NCBI RefSeq assembly: GCF_946482605.1
Contig: NZ_CAMLSE010000001.1
Span: forward strand, 186,001-250,000
Source of the DNA: an uncultured Dyadobacter sp.
GTDB taxonomy: Bacteria > Bacteroidota > Bacteroidia > Cytophagales > Spirosomataceae
Direction: 5' to 3'
Length of the DNA stretch: 64,000 bases
Shown here: piece after piece, positions 1 to 8,661 of the stretch
Layout: every line of letters begins with the position of its first letter
Position numbering within the stretch: position 1 is the stretch's first letter
Translations under genes and position numbers: made by a program
The notes under the pieces: model-generated
What the model saw: the letters and a program-made list of their open reading frames with translations, nothing else
The model's database searches: none
Told to the model about the DNA's origin: nothing

Positions 1-193
1 GATCATCAGAGGAGCCCGCTTTTCGGTGGGTGCCCAGAATCTGGCGACAATTACGCGATACTCGGGGTTTGACCCGGAAGTGGGCGCATATGTGTCGCGG
101 GACGCCAGTCCGGGTAACCAGGCCATCGGGCTCGACTACGGGCGGTATCCGCTTACACCTGTTTATACATTCAGTTTAGGATTGGACTTCTAA
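1..193 (+). CDS. SusC/RagA-type TonB-dependent receptor, C-terminal end (partial)
   Basis: An open frame runs from base 2 to a TAA at 191-193, giving the last 63 residues of a protein that begins outside the window. It contains 'GAQNLATITRYSGFDPEV', the signature near the end of SusC-type receptors, and finishes with the aromatic beta-strand end 'YTFSLGLDF'. SusC proteins are outer-membrane barrels that import glycans or peptides with TonB energy. The SusD-like gene starts 10 bases downstream, the usual arrangement. Substrate cannot be told from this fragment. Confidence 0.9.
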   Translation, partial: IIRGARFSVGAQNLATITRYSGFDPEVGAYVSRDASPGNQAIGLDYGRYPLTPVYTFSLGLDF

Positions 194-203
194 ATCAATC
201 AAC

Positions 204-1883
204 ATGACTTACTTAAAAAATAGATACATCTGGCTCGTTACTATGCTAATAGCCGTCGTGTTTGCGGGCTGTTCGGAGGATTTTCTGGAAAGGCCGCCCA
301 AGGACTCCATTGTAGATGCTGGTTTTTATCAAACTGACGACCAGGTGCTGGGCAGCACTGCGCTCCTTTACAGCAAGGTTTGGTTCGATTACAATGACAA
401 AGCGTCGTACAACCTGGGTGATTTCAGGGCCGGGACGGCTTTTTCGGCATGGAACGATCGCGGCAACGTACTTTTCAACACGACCGGAAATACACCGGAG
501 AATGGGTCGGCCTGGCGGTCGTTTTTTATTGTGGTCGGGCAGTCGAACCTGGCCATCCAGAACATTCAGAAGTATGCCGGCGCAGCGGTTTCTCCCGCGA
601 TTAAGAAACATGCGATTGCCGAGGCGCGGTTTATGCGGGCGCTGGCCTATCGGTTCCTGGTCATGAATTGGGGCGCGGTGCCGGTGATCGAGAACAATCT
701 GACCCTGCTGTCGGACACGACCGTCCGGCGGAACACAGCAAAGAGCGTCTGGAAATTCATTACGAGTGAAATGCGCCAGATCGCAGAGGATCTTCCCGAA
801 AAGCCGGTACGTGCAGGACGCCTTACCAGGTGGTCGGCAGAAGGAATGCTGGCGCGTTTTTATCTGACGCGGTCGGGCGTGGACGCTGGCGCCACCGGGC
901 AACGCAACCAGGCATTTCTGGATAGCGCAAAATACTACGCTGAAAGAGTCATTACCATGAGCGGCGCATCGCTCCTGGGCAAGTATGCGGATCTTTTTCG
1001 CTATCCTTATGATAATAATGCAGAATCGCTGTTTTCGCTTCAGTGGGTTTACTCGCCCGGAGCCTGGGGTACCCAGAATTCGACACCAGCTTACCTCGCC
1101 TACGGCCCTGACATTGCGAACGGAGACGGCTGGGGCGGTGATAAAGGGGCCACGTGGTGGATCATGCAACAGTACGAAGGCATCAAAGCGATATCGGAAA
1201 ATGTGCTTCAGGGCCGCACTGTTGACCAGCGTCTGAAAGCGACTTTCATGCTTCCGGGGGCCAGTTATCCAGAGATCACGCAGACGATCCCCGGCGGTTC
1301 TCAGAAGCTGGTTTTTCCCTTCGTCGGCACGGATAATAATTTTATCGCCATTAAAAAGTACATTACCGGAAAAGCCGCGGATGTAGGCGGGCAAGCAGCT
1401 CAGCAAAACTATGGGCATGATACCTATATGATGCGGCTGGCCGAAATGTACCTGGTATATGCCGAAGCGGTGCTCGGCAATGGTGCGTCGACCACGGACG
1501 CGAAAGCGACGGAGTATTTCAATAAGGTACACACCCGTGCAGGGCTTTCGCCTGTGACTGCTGCCCTTACCTTCGATATGATCTTCAAAGAGCGCATCGT
1601 CGAGTTCGCCATGGAAGGAATGGCCTGGTACGACCTGGTCAGCCTGCATTATTACGATCCTGTCAAAGCATTCGGAATCCTGAATGCGCAGGACCGCGGA
1701 TTTTTCTTCACTAAACCGGATCAATTCCCGGACCCGACTTCCTGGACGTTCACAAAAACCGCCTGGGCAACTGCGGAGCGTAAGATCGACGCCAATAGCG
1801 GGAATTTCCTGTTGCCTATTCCGTCTGCTGAACTAAGCCAGGCGCCGAATCTTCAGAAGCCGGCGGTTGACTATCAACCTTAA
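204..1883 (+). CDS. SusD/RagB-family nutrient-binding surface lipoprotein
   Basis: The 559-residue product starts with a lipoprotein signal, with the lipobox 'VFAGC' placing the lipid-bearing cysteine at residue 23. The mature start 'CSEDFLERPPKDS' and the ending '..NFLLPIPSAELSQAPNLQKP..' are typical of SusD proteins, as is the TPR-like helical text 'AIAEARFMRALAYRFLVMNW'. SusD caps the SusC barrel outside the outer membrane and hands over ligand. It lies 10 bases after the SusC end and 19 bases before the surface glycan-binding gene, so the three are probably cotranscribed. The length is normal for the family. The substrate is unknown, because no glycoside hydrolase adjoins the cluster in this window. 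Confidence 0.93.
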   Translation: MTYLKNRYIWLVTMLIAVVFAGCSEDFLERPPKDSIVDAGFYQTDDQVLGSTALLYSKVWFDYNDKASYNLGDFRAGTAFSAWNDRGNVLFNTTGNTPENGSAWRSFFIVVGQSNLAIQNIQKYAGAAVSPAIKKHAIAEARFMRALAYRFLVMNWGAVPVIENNLTLLSDTTVRRNTAKSVWKFITSEMRQIAEDLPEKPVRAGRLTRWSAEGMLARFYLTRSGVDAGATGQRNQAFLDSAKYYAERVITMSGASLLGKYADLFRYPYDNNAESLFSLQWVYSPGAWGTQNSTPAYLAYGPDIANGDGWGGDKGATWWIMQQYEGIKAISENVLQGRTVDQRLKATFMLPGASYPEITQTIPGGSQKLVFPFVGTDNNFIAIKKYITGKAADVGGQAAQQNYGHDTYMMRLAEMYLVYAEAVLGNGASTTDAKATEYFNKVHTRAGLSPVTAALTFDMIFKERIVEFAMEGMAWYDLVSLHYYDPVKAFGILNAQDRGFFFTKPDQFPDPTSWTFTKTAWATAERKIDANSGNFLLPIPSAELSQAPNLQKPAVDYQP

Positions 1884-1902
1884 ACCTTCAACGGTAACTT
1901 AT

Positions 1903-3078
1903 ATGAAAAACTTCCCGAAATCCATATTATACGAATACCTGACGCTGTTGCTCGCACTGACGATGATCGGGACGTTGACCATTTCATGTCACGAAGACGA
2001 ACTGCCTAATCATGGTGAGCCGGTTATCAAGTACATCCGGGTAACAGCCCCCGGGTCGGCGGATTCCCTGCTGGTCCGGGCAGGACAGGGCCAACTGATC
2101 GCCATCATCGGTGAGAATCTGCAGGGCGCACGGGAAATCTGGTTCAATGACCGACGTGCCAGTGTGACTCCCACCTACATAACCAGCACGACGATCCTCG
2201 TCAGCGTTCCCACGATCATCCCGGAGGTGATCAGCAATAAGATGAAAATCATTTTTGATGACGGTAAAACACTGGAACATGATTTTCAGGTGAAGATCAG
2301 CGAGCCATTGATTTCCAGTATGCTCAGTGAGTACGTACCTGCGGGAGCCGTAGCGACCATCCGCGGAGATTTTTTTTACCAACCGCTGACAGTCACTTTT
2401 ACCGGTGGCAAAAAAGGTACGCCGGTAGCTGTGAAAGACCAGGAAATTCAGGTAACCGTGCCGGAAGGGGCAGAGCCAGGGCCAGTCACGGTTACGACCA
2501 GTTTTGGTGAGACGGTGTCGGACCTCTGGTTCCGCGACAACCGGAATATTTTCCTGAGCAGTGATCCTTTTACCGGCTGGTGGAATGCGACTTTCGTGGT
2601 TAGCAAGCCGGGACTGGGAGATCCGATAGCGATCAATGGAAATTACATTCGCGTAAAAAAGGCGATCGGCGGCTGGCAGTGGCTGGAAGTAGCAGGAGGC
2701 CCTCCGGATGCCATGGGCGCTATCAGCAAAAATATCCCCGACGAGGCGATTCTTAAACCCTCCGATTACAACTTCAAGTTTGAGGTCAATACGGTTAAGC
2801 CTTACAACAACAATGTGCTGAAGATCACCGCGGGGCTGGCCAGTGACTTCAACAACAGCCAATACACCTGGCTGCCCCCGTACGACACCAAAGGAGAATG
2901 GAGAACGGTCGTCATCCCTTTTGAGGAAATCGCTGCGAGCTACGAAAGCACAGGTTCCAAGTTGACTGTGAGCGAGAAAGGCTACTATACCCGGCTACTG
3001 TTTCACGGCGGCGGGGATCTGGACTGTGACATGTCGTTCGATAACTTCAGGATTGTTCCCAAAGTATCACACAAGTAA
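1903..3078 (+). CDS. IPT/TIG-domain surface glycan-binding lipoprotein (SGBP-B-like)
   Basis: The frame is open from 1867, but I place the start at the ATG at 1903 because it gives a clean lipoprotein signal (MKNFPKS..., lipobox 'LTISC', Cys29) and avoids overlap with susD. Residues about 35-220 look like two IPT/TIG immunoglobulin-like domains ('VRAGQGQLIAIIGENLQGAREIWFN'; 'VPAGAVATIRGDFF'). The C-terminal half ('FTGWWNATFVV', 'PSDYNFKFEVNT', 'DMSFDNFRI') resembles the xyloglucan-binding domain of Bacteroides SGBP-B. Such proteins stand on the cell surface beside SusCD and hold polysaccharide. The call rests on domain style and operon position; the ligand is not known. Confidence 0.82.
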   Translation: MKNFPKSILYEYLTLLLALTMIGTLTISCHEDELPNHGEPVIKYIRVTAPGSADSLLVRAGQGQLIAIIGENLQGAREIWFNDRRASVTPTYITSTTILVSVPTIIPEVISNKMKIIFDDGKTLEHDFQVKISEPLISSMLSEYVPAGAVATIRGDFFYQPLTVTFTGGKKGTPVAVKDQEIQVTVPEGAEPGPVTVTTSFGETVSDLWFRDNRNIFLSSDPFTGWWNATFVVSKPGLGDPIAINGNYIRVKKAIGGWQWLEVAGGPPDAMGAISKNIPDEAILKPSDYNFKFEVNTVKPYNNNVLKITAGLASDFNNSQYTWLPPYDTKGEWRTVVIPFEEIAASYESTGSKLTVSEKGYYTRLLFHGGGDLDCDMSFDNFRIVPKVSHK

Positions 3079-3164
3079 TCCATTCCAACCGATTGATATG
3101 AAGAGCCAGTATACCTGAGATTCGCTCATTCTACCTACCTTGGGTTCGAATTAAACCTGAACCC

Positions 3165-4454
3165 ATGAAGCGTAGAAAAGTTATTCAAAGTCTTTCATCC
3201 CTACCATTGATCGGCGCCTTGCCAGGCTCCGTTTCCCGCGCGGAGGCAGTTTCACGTAAGAAAAAAAGGGATATTATTGCAGAACTCGGCATCCGCTCAT
3301 TCATCAATGCGGCCGGGACGCTCACTTATATGTCGGGCTGCATTATGCACGATGAAGTCGTCGAGACCATCGAAAATACCTCGAAGCATTTTTGCATGAT
3401 CGACGAGGTGCAGGACAAGGTTGGAGAGAAGATCGCCAAACTCGTGCGTTCGGAGGCGGCAATGGTTACCTGCGGAGCCTTTTCCGCGATGACGCTAGGT
3501 CTGGCAGGCGTGCTTACCGGGCAGGATGTGGTTAAAGTAGAACAGCTGCCGCATCTGGAAGGCACCGGTATGAAGTCGGAGGTTGTTTGTCAGAAATCAC
3601 ACAACGAACGTTACAACCATGCTTTTCTGAACACGGGCTGTAAAGTGGTGGAGGTAGAGACGATCGAAGACGTCGAGAAAGCCATTAATGAAAAGACGGC
3701 GCTTTTACATTTCCTCAATATCACTGCCAATGAGGGCAAGATCAAGCATGAGGAATGGGTTGCGTTGGGTAAAAAGCATGGTATTCCTACATCCATCGAT
3801 ATCGCCGCGGATGTTCCTCCGGTGTCCAATCTCTGGAAATTCAATGACATGGGTTTCGATCTGGTATTCATTTCCGGCGGAAAAGCCATGCGCGGACCGC
3901 AGAGCGCAGGTATCCTGATGGGAAGGAAAGACATCGTCGCGGCAGCACGTCTTAATGCACCGCCAAGGGGGTTTACGGTCGCAAGGGGTCATAAAGTCAA
4001 TAAGGAGGAAATACTCGGAATGTATGTGGCGCTGGAGAAGTTTGTCTCCGGTGATCACGACCGCGAATGGAAGGAATGGGAGACCAAAATCGCCCATATC
4101 CAAAATACGGTCAAGGACATACCCGGCATCACGACGAAGGTAACGGTTCCTGAGCTCGGCAATATCACCCCCACGCTGACGATCAGCTGGGACGATAGTA
4201 TTGTGAGGCTCACGGGACGGGAACTGCGAGATAGGTTGCGCTACGGTTCACCATCGATCGAAGCAGGATTTTCTGGCTTACCGCTGTATCATTACCAGGC
4301 TGGTTCGGATTCTGTGGATCCGGCCGTTGCCGAAACATTGAAAGGCGGAAACCTGATCAGGGTAACGGCCTGGATGCTACAACCAGGCGAGGAAAAAACA
4401 GTGGCCCGGCGCCTGCGCGACGAACTGCTGGCAGGAACTGGCATTGGAGGTTAG
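3165..4454 (+). CDS. SelA/DgaE-like PLP-dependent enzyme with exported-protein leader
   Basis: This 429-residue fold-type I PLP enzyme resembles the family that includes selenocysteine synthase SelA and D-glucosaminate-6-phosphate ammonia-lyase. The cofactor lysine is expected at Lys240 in 'FISGGKAMRGPQSAG', after 'SIDIAADVPP', which should hold the PLP-nitrogen aspartate. The N-terminus 'MKRRKVIQSLSSLPLIGALPG' is basic then hydrophobic and ends in an Ala-rich site, like a Tat or Sec leader, which is unusual for a PLP enzyme. It starts 86 bases after the glycan-binding gene on the same strand and may belong to that locus, for instance by deaminating an amino sugar or amino acid. The exact reaction cannot be assigned. 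Confidence 0.75.
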   Translation: MKRRKVIQSLSSLPLIGALPGSVSRAEAVSRKKKRDIIAELGIRSFINAAGTLTYMSGCIMHDEVVETIENTSKHFCMIDEVQDKVGEKIAKLVRSEAAMVTCGAFSAMTLGLAGVLTGQDVVKVEQLPHLEGTGMKSEVVCQKSHNERYNHAFLNTGCKVVEVETIEDVEKAINEKTALLHFLNITANEGKIKHEEWVALGKKHGIPTSIDIAADVPPVSNLWKFNDMGFDLVFISGGKAMRGPQSAGILMGRKDIVAAARLNAPPRGFTVARGHKVNKEEILGMYVALEKFVSGDHDREWKEWETKIAHIQNTVKDIPGITTKVTVPELGNITPTLTISWDDSIVRLTGRELRDRLRYGSPSIEAGFSGLPLYHYQAGSDSVDPAVAETLKGGNLIRVTAWMLQPGEEKTVARRLRDELLAGTGIGG

Positions 4455-4457
4455 GAG

Positions 4458-5105
4458 TCAGAATCCCTCTCGTTCCTTCCTCAGTATCTGAACTTTCTGA
4501 TAAAGCTCGATGATCGTCGTGACATCGAGCTTTTCAAATATTCTGGTCTTGTAGGTACTGACGGAACTGCCCGAGATGCTCAGGATCGTAGCAATCTCTT
4601 TCGTCCATTTGCCGTCCAGCATCAAATCCATTACTTCGAGCTCGCGCTGAGATAATGTCCCAAGTGGATTGTCGTGCTTTTTTTGTTCAAATTGGGAGCT
4701 AGCCAGCTGCATATCCCGCACTTTTTTGCTTACATACCGGCCCCGCTCGAAAATGGTCGAAATGGCATTTCTGACTTCATTCACGGAAGCGTTCTTGGAA
4801 AGAAACCCGTCGGCACCGGCTTTGATATAATGGCCTGCGTAAATCTCTTCATCTACTCCCGAAAACATCAGGATCAGCACCTGCGGTTGAATGCTGCGTA
4901 TTTTTTCGATCATCTGAAAACCTTCGCCACCCGGGATATGAATGTCGAGGAGTATCAGATCAAGCGGATGATCGGTGACGATCGACAGCGCATCGGCGAA
5001 GTTGTCACTTTCCCAGTGCGCGACCGGGGCGATTACTTCGCGTATAATGAAAAGAGTAGCTAGCCTGACAATCGAATGGTCATCAACGATAAGAACGTGT
5101 TTCAT
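4458..5105 (-). CDS. NarL/FixJ-family response regulator (first of a pair)
   Basis: This 215-residue protein has an N-terminal receiver (acidic pocket 'VDDH', phosphoacceptor Asp54 in 'LLDIHIPGG', conserved Lys in 'LSKNASVNE') and a C-terminal LuxR-type helix-turn-helix ('LSQRELEVMDLMLDGKWTKEIA', residues about 150-212). It is closely similar to the regulator at 8662-9297; the two flank the histidine kinase at 5533-8658. It converges on the PLP gene with only 3 bases between stop codons. Its promoter is probably the TAACTTTG element at 5228-5235, which leaves a leader of about 115 bases with a predicted multi-stem fold. Confidence 0.93.
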   Translation of the reverse strand: MKHVLIVDDHSIVRLATLFIIREVIAPVAHWESDNFADALSIVTDHPLDLILLDIHIPGGEGFQMIEKIRSIQPQVLILMFSGVDEEIYAGHYIKAGADGFLSKNASVNEVRNAISTIFERGRYVSKKVRDMQLASSQFEQKKHDNPLGTLSQRELEVMDLMLDGKWTKEIATILSISGSSVSTYKTRIFEKLDVTTIIELYQKVQILRKEREGF

Positions 5106-5170
5106 TCATCAACTCAGGATAGGGTGTGGGTGTTCTGTCAACAAAATAGTAAATAGTTCGTAAGCATGAA

Positions 5171-5219
5171 GATGGCCGACCGACAGGTCGATGAACGAGC
5201 ACGTTCCATCCTGGCCATC
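5171..5219 (-). promoter_or_regulatory. Candidate structured 5' leader (three-way junction) of the response regulator transcript
   Basis: GATGGCC (5171-5177) pairs with GGCCATC (5213-5219). Inside lie two perfect hairpins: GACC/GGTC (78-81 with 86-89, extendable by one pair) and GAACG/CGTTC (5193-5197 with 5202-5206), both with 4-base loops. The set can form a compact three-way junction. It sits just downstream of the minus-strand -7 box, so it would be the first thing transcribed. The pairing is directly visible; function as a regulatory RNA is inference. Confidence 0.45.
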
Positions 5220-5227
5220 GTACTTCG

Positions 5228-5235
5228 CAAAGTTA
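5228..5235 (-). promoter_or_regulatory. Candidate -7 promoter box (TAACTTTG) for the response regulator at 4458-5105
   Basis: The minus strand reads TAACTTTG, an exact match to the Bacteroidetes -7 consensus TAnnTTTG. No clear TTTG -33 box lies 19-21 bases upstream. The same octamer precedes glnS and the parvulin gene at 63740. Confidence 0.45.
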
Positions 5236-5427
5236 AGTATCCGTTTTGTTATTATTTGTAGCGCTAGACCAAACGGGTAATAGAATCATTTCTATAAAAT
5301 ACATAAAATTTTTCAATTAAATATTCTGAAAATCAATTAATTACATTGTAGAATACAATTAGTTTTATTTTAGAAAACAACACTTTCTAGAACAGCGAGT
5401 TACTTGTGTAAGCAATGAGCGGAATAG

Positions 5428-5458
5428 TTTGATAGCAAATTTCCCCCGTCTATATTTG
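5428..5458 (+). promoter_or_regulatory. Promoter for the propeller histidine kinase
   Basis: TTTG (5428-5431), 19 bases, then TATATTTG (5451-5458) matches the Bacteroidetes consensus TTTG-N19-21-TAnnTTTG exactly. The predicted start near 5465 leaves a leader of about 68 bases before the GTG start at 5533. The rest of the 427-base gap (5106-5532) is AT-rich, with a short palindrome ATTGTA-GAA-TACAAT near 5347-5361; I see no gene in it. Confidence 0.7.
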
Positions 5459-5532
5459 CCCTAATTACTTTCCGGAGCCGTCATGGATTTGAATACTCAG
5501 ATTCGCCAGCGCTGATTACAAGTTTTCTTTTC

Positions 5533-8500
5533 GTGAACAAGCCATTCGTTGCCCTTGCGCTATTGACCGTACTCGTTGTATGCGGGTATGCGGCTGCCCA
5601 GAATGGGTATACGGTTGCTCACTATACGGATGACAACGGCATGCCTCAGAACAGCGTGAGGAGCCTTGCAGCCGACGCGGATGGCTTTATTTGGCTCGCA
5701 ACCGAAAACGGCCTGACCAGGTTCGATGGTCAGCGCTTCCATATTTTTGACAAAGATTTTATCGGAACGACCAGCAACCGCTTCTACCTTATCCAGCCGT
5801 CGTTCAACCAGATAAGCGGGCGCGAAAACAAGGGTAAGATTGCCGGGAAAGAAATCTATGCCGCGGCTGATTTCAATCAGTTTGTCAGGATTCAAAATGG
5901 AATTCCGAAGGTAGATTCCGCCTACTTTAAAAGCAAAATCAGCGGATTACCCTATTTCGACGGGACGCCGCGGACGTTTTTCTCGGTAGGCCTTCCGACT
6001 TACCTGCGGGATATCGTCAGGCCCCATCATTATATTATTCCGGATAGCCACGGGTATGGGGATTTTTGGGTCGTCGACAGCACTAAGATTGAGTTTTTTA
6101 CCGGGAAGATGAAGACCGGAGAAACACATTTCAGCAGCCGGGGTAAGTGGTGGAATTTTTTCAGCCATCAACGCAAGCTGTATCATCGTAATGAGGATGG
6201 GACCATCTTGACGATATCCAAAACAGGTACGAAAGCGATTACCGTCGGCGGCGATCTGCTTCGGGATAGTGGTTTTCAAGCAAATCTTGACAATAGCAAG
6301 GTTTTCTGGAACCCCACCAACGATCAGCTCTATTTTTATCGGCAAAGAAGATTGTACATGGCGGAGGAAGGCCCCGGGGGCGAATTATCGACCCGGCTTA
6401 TCGTGGACGGTTTTGATCTCGAAGAACGCGCAATTGAGTCCGTATATCGTGATGCGGTAACGCAGACCGTTTTTCTGGGAAGTCCGTCAAAAGGTCTTTA
6501 TGTGCTTACCAGGCAATCTTTCGAGGCTTTGACGTTTCCGGACGACGCATTCAAGAATGTGTTTTACGCAGTGCTGCCCAAAAGTCAGAGCAGTGTGCTC
6601 ACCCCGACCGGGATGATCCTGGGAAAGGACGTGAGCACTGGCGAGACAATTTACGACAGTATTCCGCTCCTGAGGAAACTCAACGCGGGAGATAAGCGGA
6701 GCCTTTGCTATGACAGCAATGGATTATTGTGGGTAAAGGCAGGTGATAGTCTGCATCAGCTGAGCAGGGAAGGCGACCGGCTTCTAAAAAGCTGGAATTT
6801 TGGGACCGAAATCAAGCATATCTATGCAGACCACCGGAGCAATATCTGGATTGCGACCGGGGACAAGGGATTGTTTATCATCGAGACATCGGTGGAATAT
6901 CCGCGTCCGAAACTGCTGCAAAAAACGGTCAAGGGGACTTATCTGCAGACTTACGGCGAACAGATGCTTGTAGGGAGTACCAGGGGGCTTTATATATTCG
7001 ATGTTGTTACTGGCAAACACAAACTGTTAGAGGGGACCGAAGGCATTTTTATCAAAAGCCTGTACGTAGACAACGGCAAGCGTATTTGGATGACCGCGAT
7101 CTCCGATGGTCTGCTGCTTTATCAAAACGGTAAATTGATACGTTTCCCGCTTGACAGAAACCGCTATCTCGGTAGTCCGCATTGCATTGTCGATGACGGG
7201 CACGGATTCTTTTGGGTACCGACCGACAAAGGACTTTTTCAGATTTCGGTCAAGGACCTGCTTGCTTATCAACGGACGCCCTTTGACATATTCTATCTTT
7301 ATCATGCCAAGGAAGAGGGTTTTCTGACCAACGAGTTCAATGGTGGCTGCCAGCCTTGCGGTTTGACGTTACCCAACGGCACCGTATCGTTGCCGTCGCT
7401 CAATGGGCTGATTTGGTTCCGGCCCGAAAAAACAATAGCCCGTCTGCCCGACGCCGGCATTATTTTGGACAAGGTGTTGGTCAATAGTCGGTTGTTGGCA
7501 GGCTTGGGTGATACGCTGCTTTTGCCGGCCAATCCGGTTCAGGCGCGTTTCTTCTTTTCGACGCCTTACTTCGGCAATGCGTACAATCTCAATCTCGCCT
7601 ACGCGTTGATCGGTGCGAATGAAAAAGTGTCGGCTCAGGACTGGATCCCGATTCAGAACAACGATTTCAGCATTGCATTCTCTAATTTCGCGCACGGAAC
7701 GCACACACTGCTCCTGCGTAAGGCTAATGGTTTTGGAAAGGATAATTACACGATCCGGAAGATCTGCGTGATCGTGCCGCCGTTGTGGTACCAGACTTGG
7801 TGGGCCAAAGGGCTGTTGGTGGTGTTGATTATTTACAGTTTTTACCTCTACAACGCCTTCCGGATACGGAACATATCGCGCGAGAAGGCGCGACTGGAAC
7901 AGGTAGTCGCCAAAAGGACCGAAAGTCTTAACGCCGCGCTGCATGATGCGGAAGCGTCGCGTAACGAGTTGCGCCGACAGTTGCATATGCTGTCGCGCCT
8001 GCTGACATCGATGACGCATGATATACAATCGCCGCTGAATTACATTATGCTTACCTCCGGATCGATCCCCGGGATGGTTGACAAGGGGGAACTGGATGTG
8101 GTTTCCGAGATTGGTCAGGTTATTTCAAACTCCTCGCGTCAGATGAGCGAGCTCCTGCGCGGGCTGCTGGACTACATCAAGGTGCATGTGTATGGCAACA
8201 GCATTCAGTTTGAACAAGTTAATCTGCGGACGCTTGTGGCGCATAAATACGAAATTTTCAAGGTTGCAAGCGAACAGAAAGGTAATACTTTCAGGAACGA
8301 AGTGCCGTTGGAGGCATCGGTGTCCTCAGATGCGCAAATGCTGGCGATCATGGTACATAACCTGATCGACAATGCTGTCAAATTTACGGATGATGGGATA
8401 ATCCGCATATGGGTCAGTGGGCAGGCAGATGAAAACATGGTACTGCACATTGCCAATACCGGAACAGGCATCCCGCCGCATGTGATCGGGATCATCAACC

Positions 8501-8658
8501 TGCCGGAGCGGGAGGAAGCGGGCGATATTGGTACACCACTTGGCCGTAAGACGGGGTTGGGCCTGTTGATTGTCAAGGAGGTAGCTGCGCTGATCAATAT
8601 CAGGCTCCACGTGGCTAGCGAAGATGGAGAAACCCGTTTTACGCTGCGTTTCGGCTAA
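5533..8658 (+). CDS. Two-component regulator propeller histidine kinase
   Basis: The 1041-residue protein starts with GTG at 5533, giving a signal peptide (residues 1-22, 'VCGYAAAQ'). Reg_prop beta-propeller blades follow ('YTDDNGMPQNSVRSLAADADGF', 'GFIWLATENGLTRFDG'), then a Y_Y_Y-like domain (about 680-745), one membrane helix (about 757-776), a coiled coil, a HisKA domain with phospho-acceptor His829 ('MTHDIQSPLN') and an ATPase domain with an N box ('NLIDNAVKF'). The G1 box reads 'NTGTG' where 'DxGxG' is usual, so the adenine-binding Asp is replaced by Asn. No receiver or AraC domain is fused, unlike classical hybrid systems; the two flanking NarL regulators are obvious partner candidates. 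In polysaccharide loci such propellers sense glycan fragments in the periplasm. Confidence 0.92.
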   Translation: MNKPFVALALLTVLVVCGYAAAQNGYTVAHYTDDNGMPQNSVRSLAADADGFIWLATENGLTRFDGQRFHIFDKDFIGTTSNRFYLIQPSFNQISGRENKGKIAGKEIYAAADFNQFVRIQNGIPKVDSAYFKSKISGLPYFDGTPRTFFSVGLPTYLRDIVRPHHYIIPDSHGYGDFWVVDSTKIEFFTGKMKTGETHFSSRGKWWNFFSHQRKLYHRNEDGTILTISKTGTKAITVGGDLLRDSGFQANLDNSKVFWNPTNDQLYFYRQRRLYMAEEGPGGELSTRLIVDGFDLEERAIESVYRDAVTQTVFLGSPSKGLYVLTRQSFEALTFPDDAFKNVFYAVLPKSQSSVLTPTGMILGKDVSTGETIYDSIPLLRKLNAGDKRSLCYDSNGLLWVKAGDSLHQLSREGDRLLKSWNFGTEIKHIYADHRSNIWIATGDKGLFIIETSVEYPRPKLLQKTVKGTYLQTYGEQMLVGSTRGLYIFDVVTGKHKLLEGTEGIFIKSLYVDNGKRIWMTAISDGLLLYQNGKLIRFPLDRNRYLGSPHCIVDDGHGFFWVPTDKGLFQISVKDLLAYQRTPFDIFYLYHAKEEGFLTNEFNGGCQPCGLTLPNGTVSLPSLNGLIWFRPEKTIARLPDAGIILDKVLVNSRLLAGLGDTLLLPANPVQARFFFSTPYFGNAYNLNLAYALIGANEKVSAQDWIPIQNNDFSIAFSNFAHGTHTLLLRKANGFGKDNYTIRKICVIVPPLWYQTWWAKGLLVVLIIYSFYLYNAFRIRNISREKARLEQVVAKRTESLNAALHDAEASRNELRRQLHMLSRLLTSMTHDIQSPLNYIMLTSGSIPGMVDKGELDVVSEIGQVISNSSRQMSELLRGLLDYIKVHVYGNSIQFEQVNLRTLVAHKYEIFKVASEQKGNTFRNEVPLEASVSSDAQMLAIMVHNLIDNAVKFTDDGIIRIWVSGQADENMVLHIANTGTGIPPHVIGIINLPEREEAGDIGTPLGRKTGLGLLIVKEVAALINIRLHVASEDGETRFTLRFG

Positions 8659-8661
8659 TGG

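Noticed and set aside
246..1724. 492-codon minus-strand frame opposite susD
   Set aside because: Antisense shadow of a certain SusD gene; the product is Arg/His-rich with no domain or signal.
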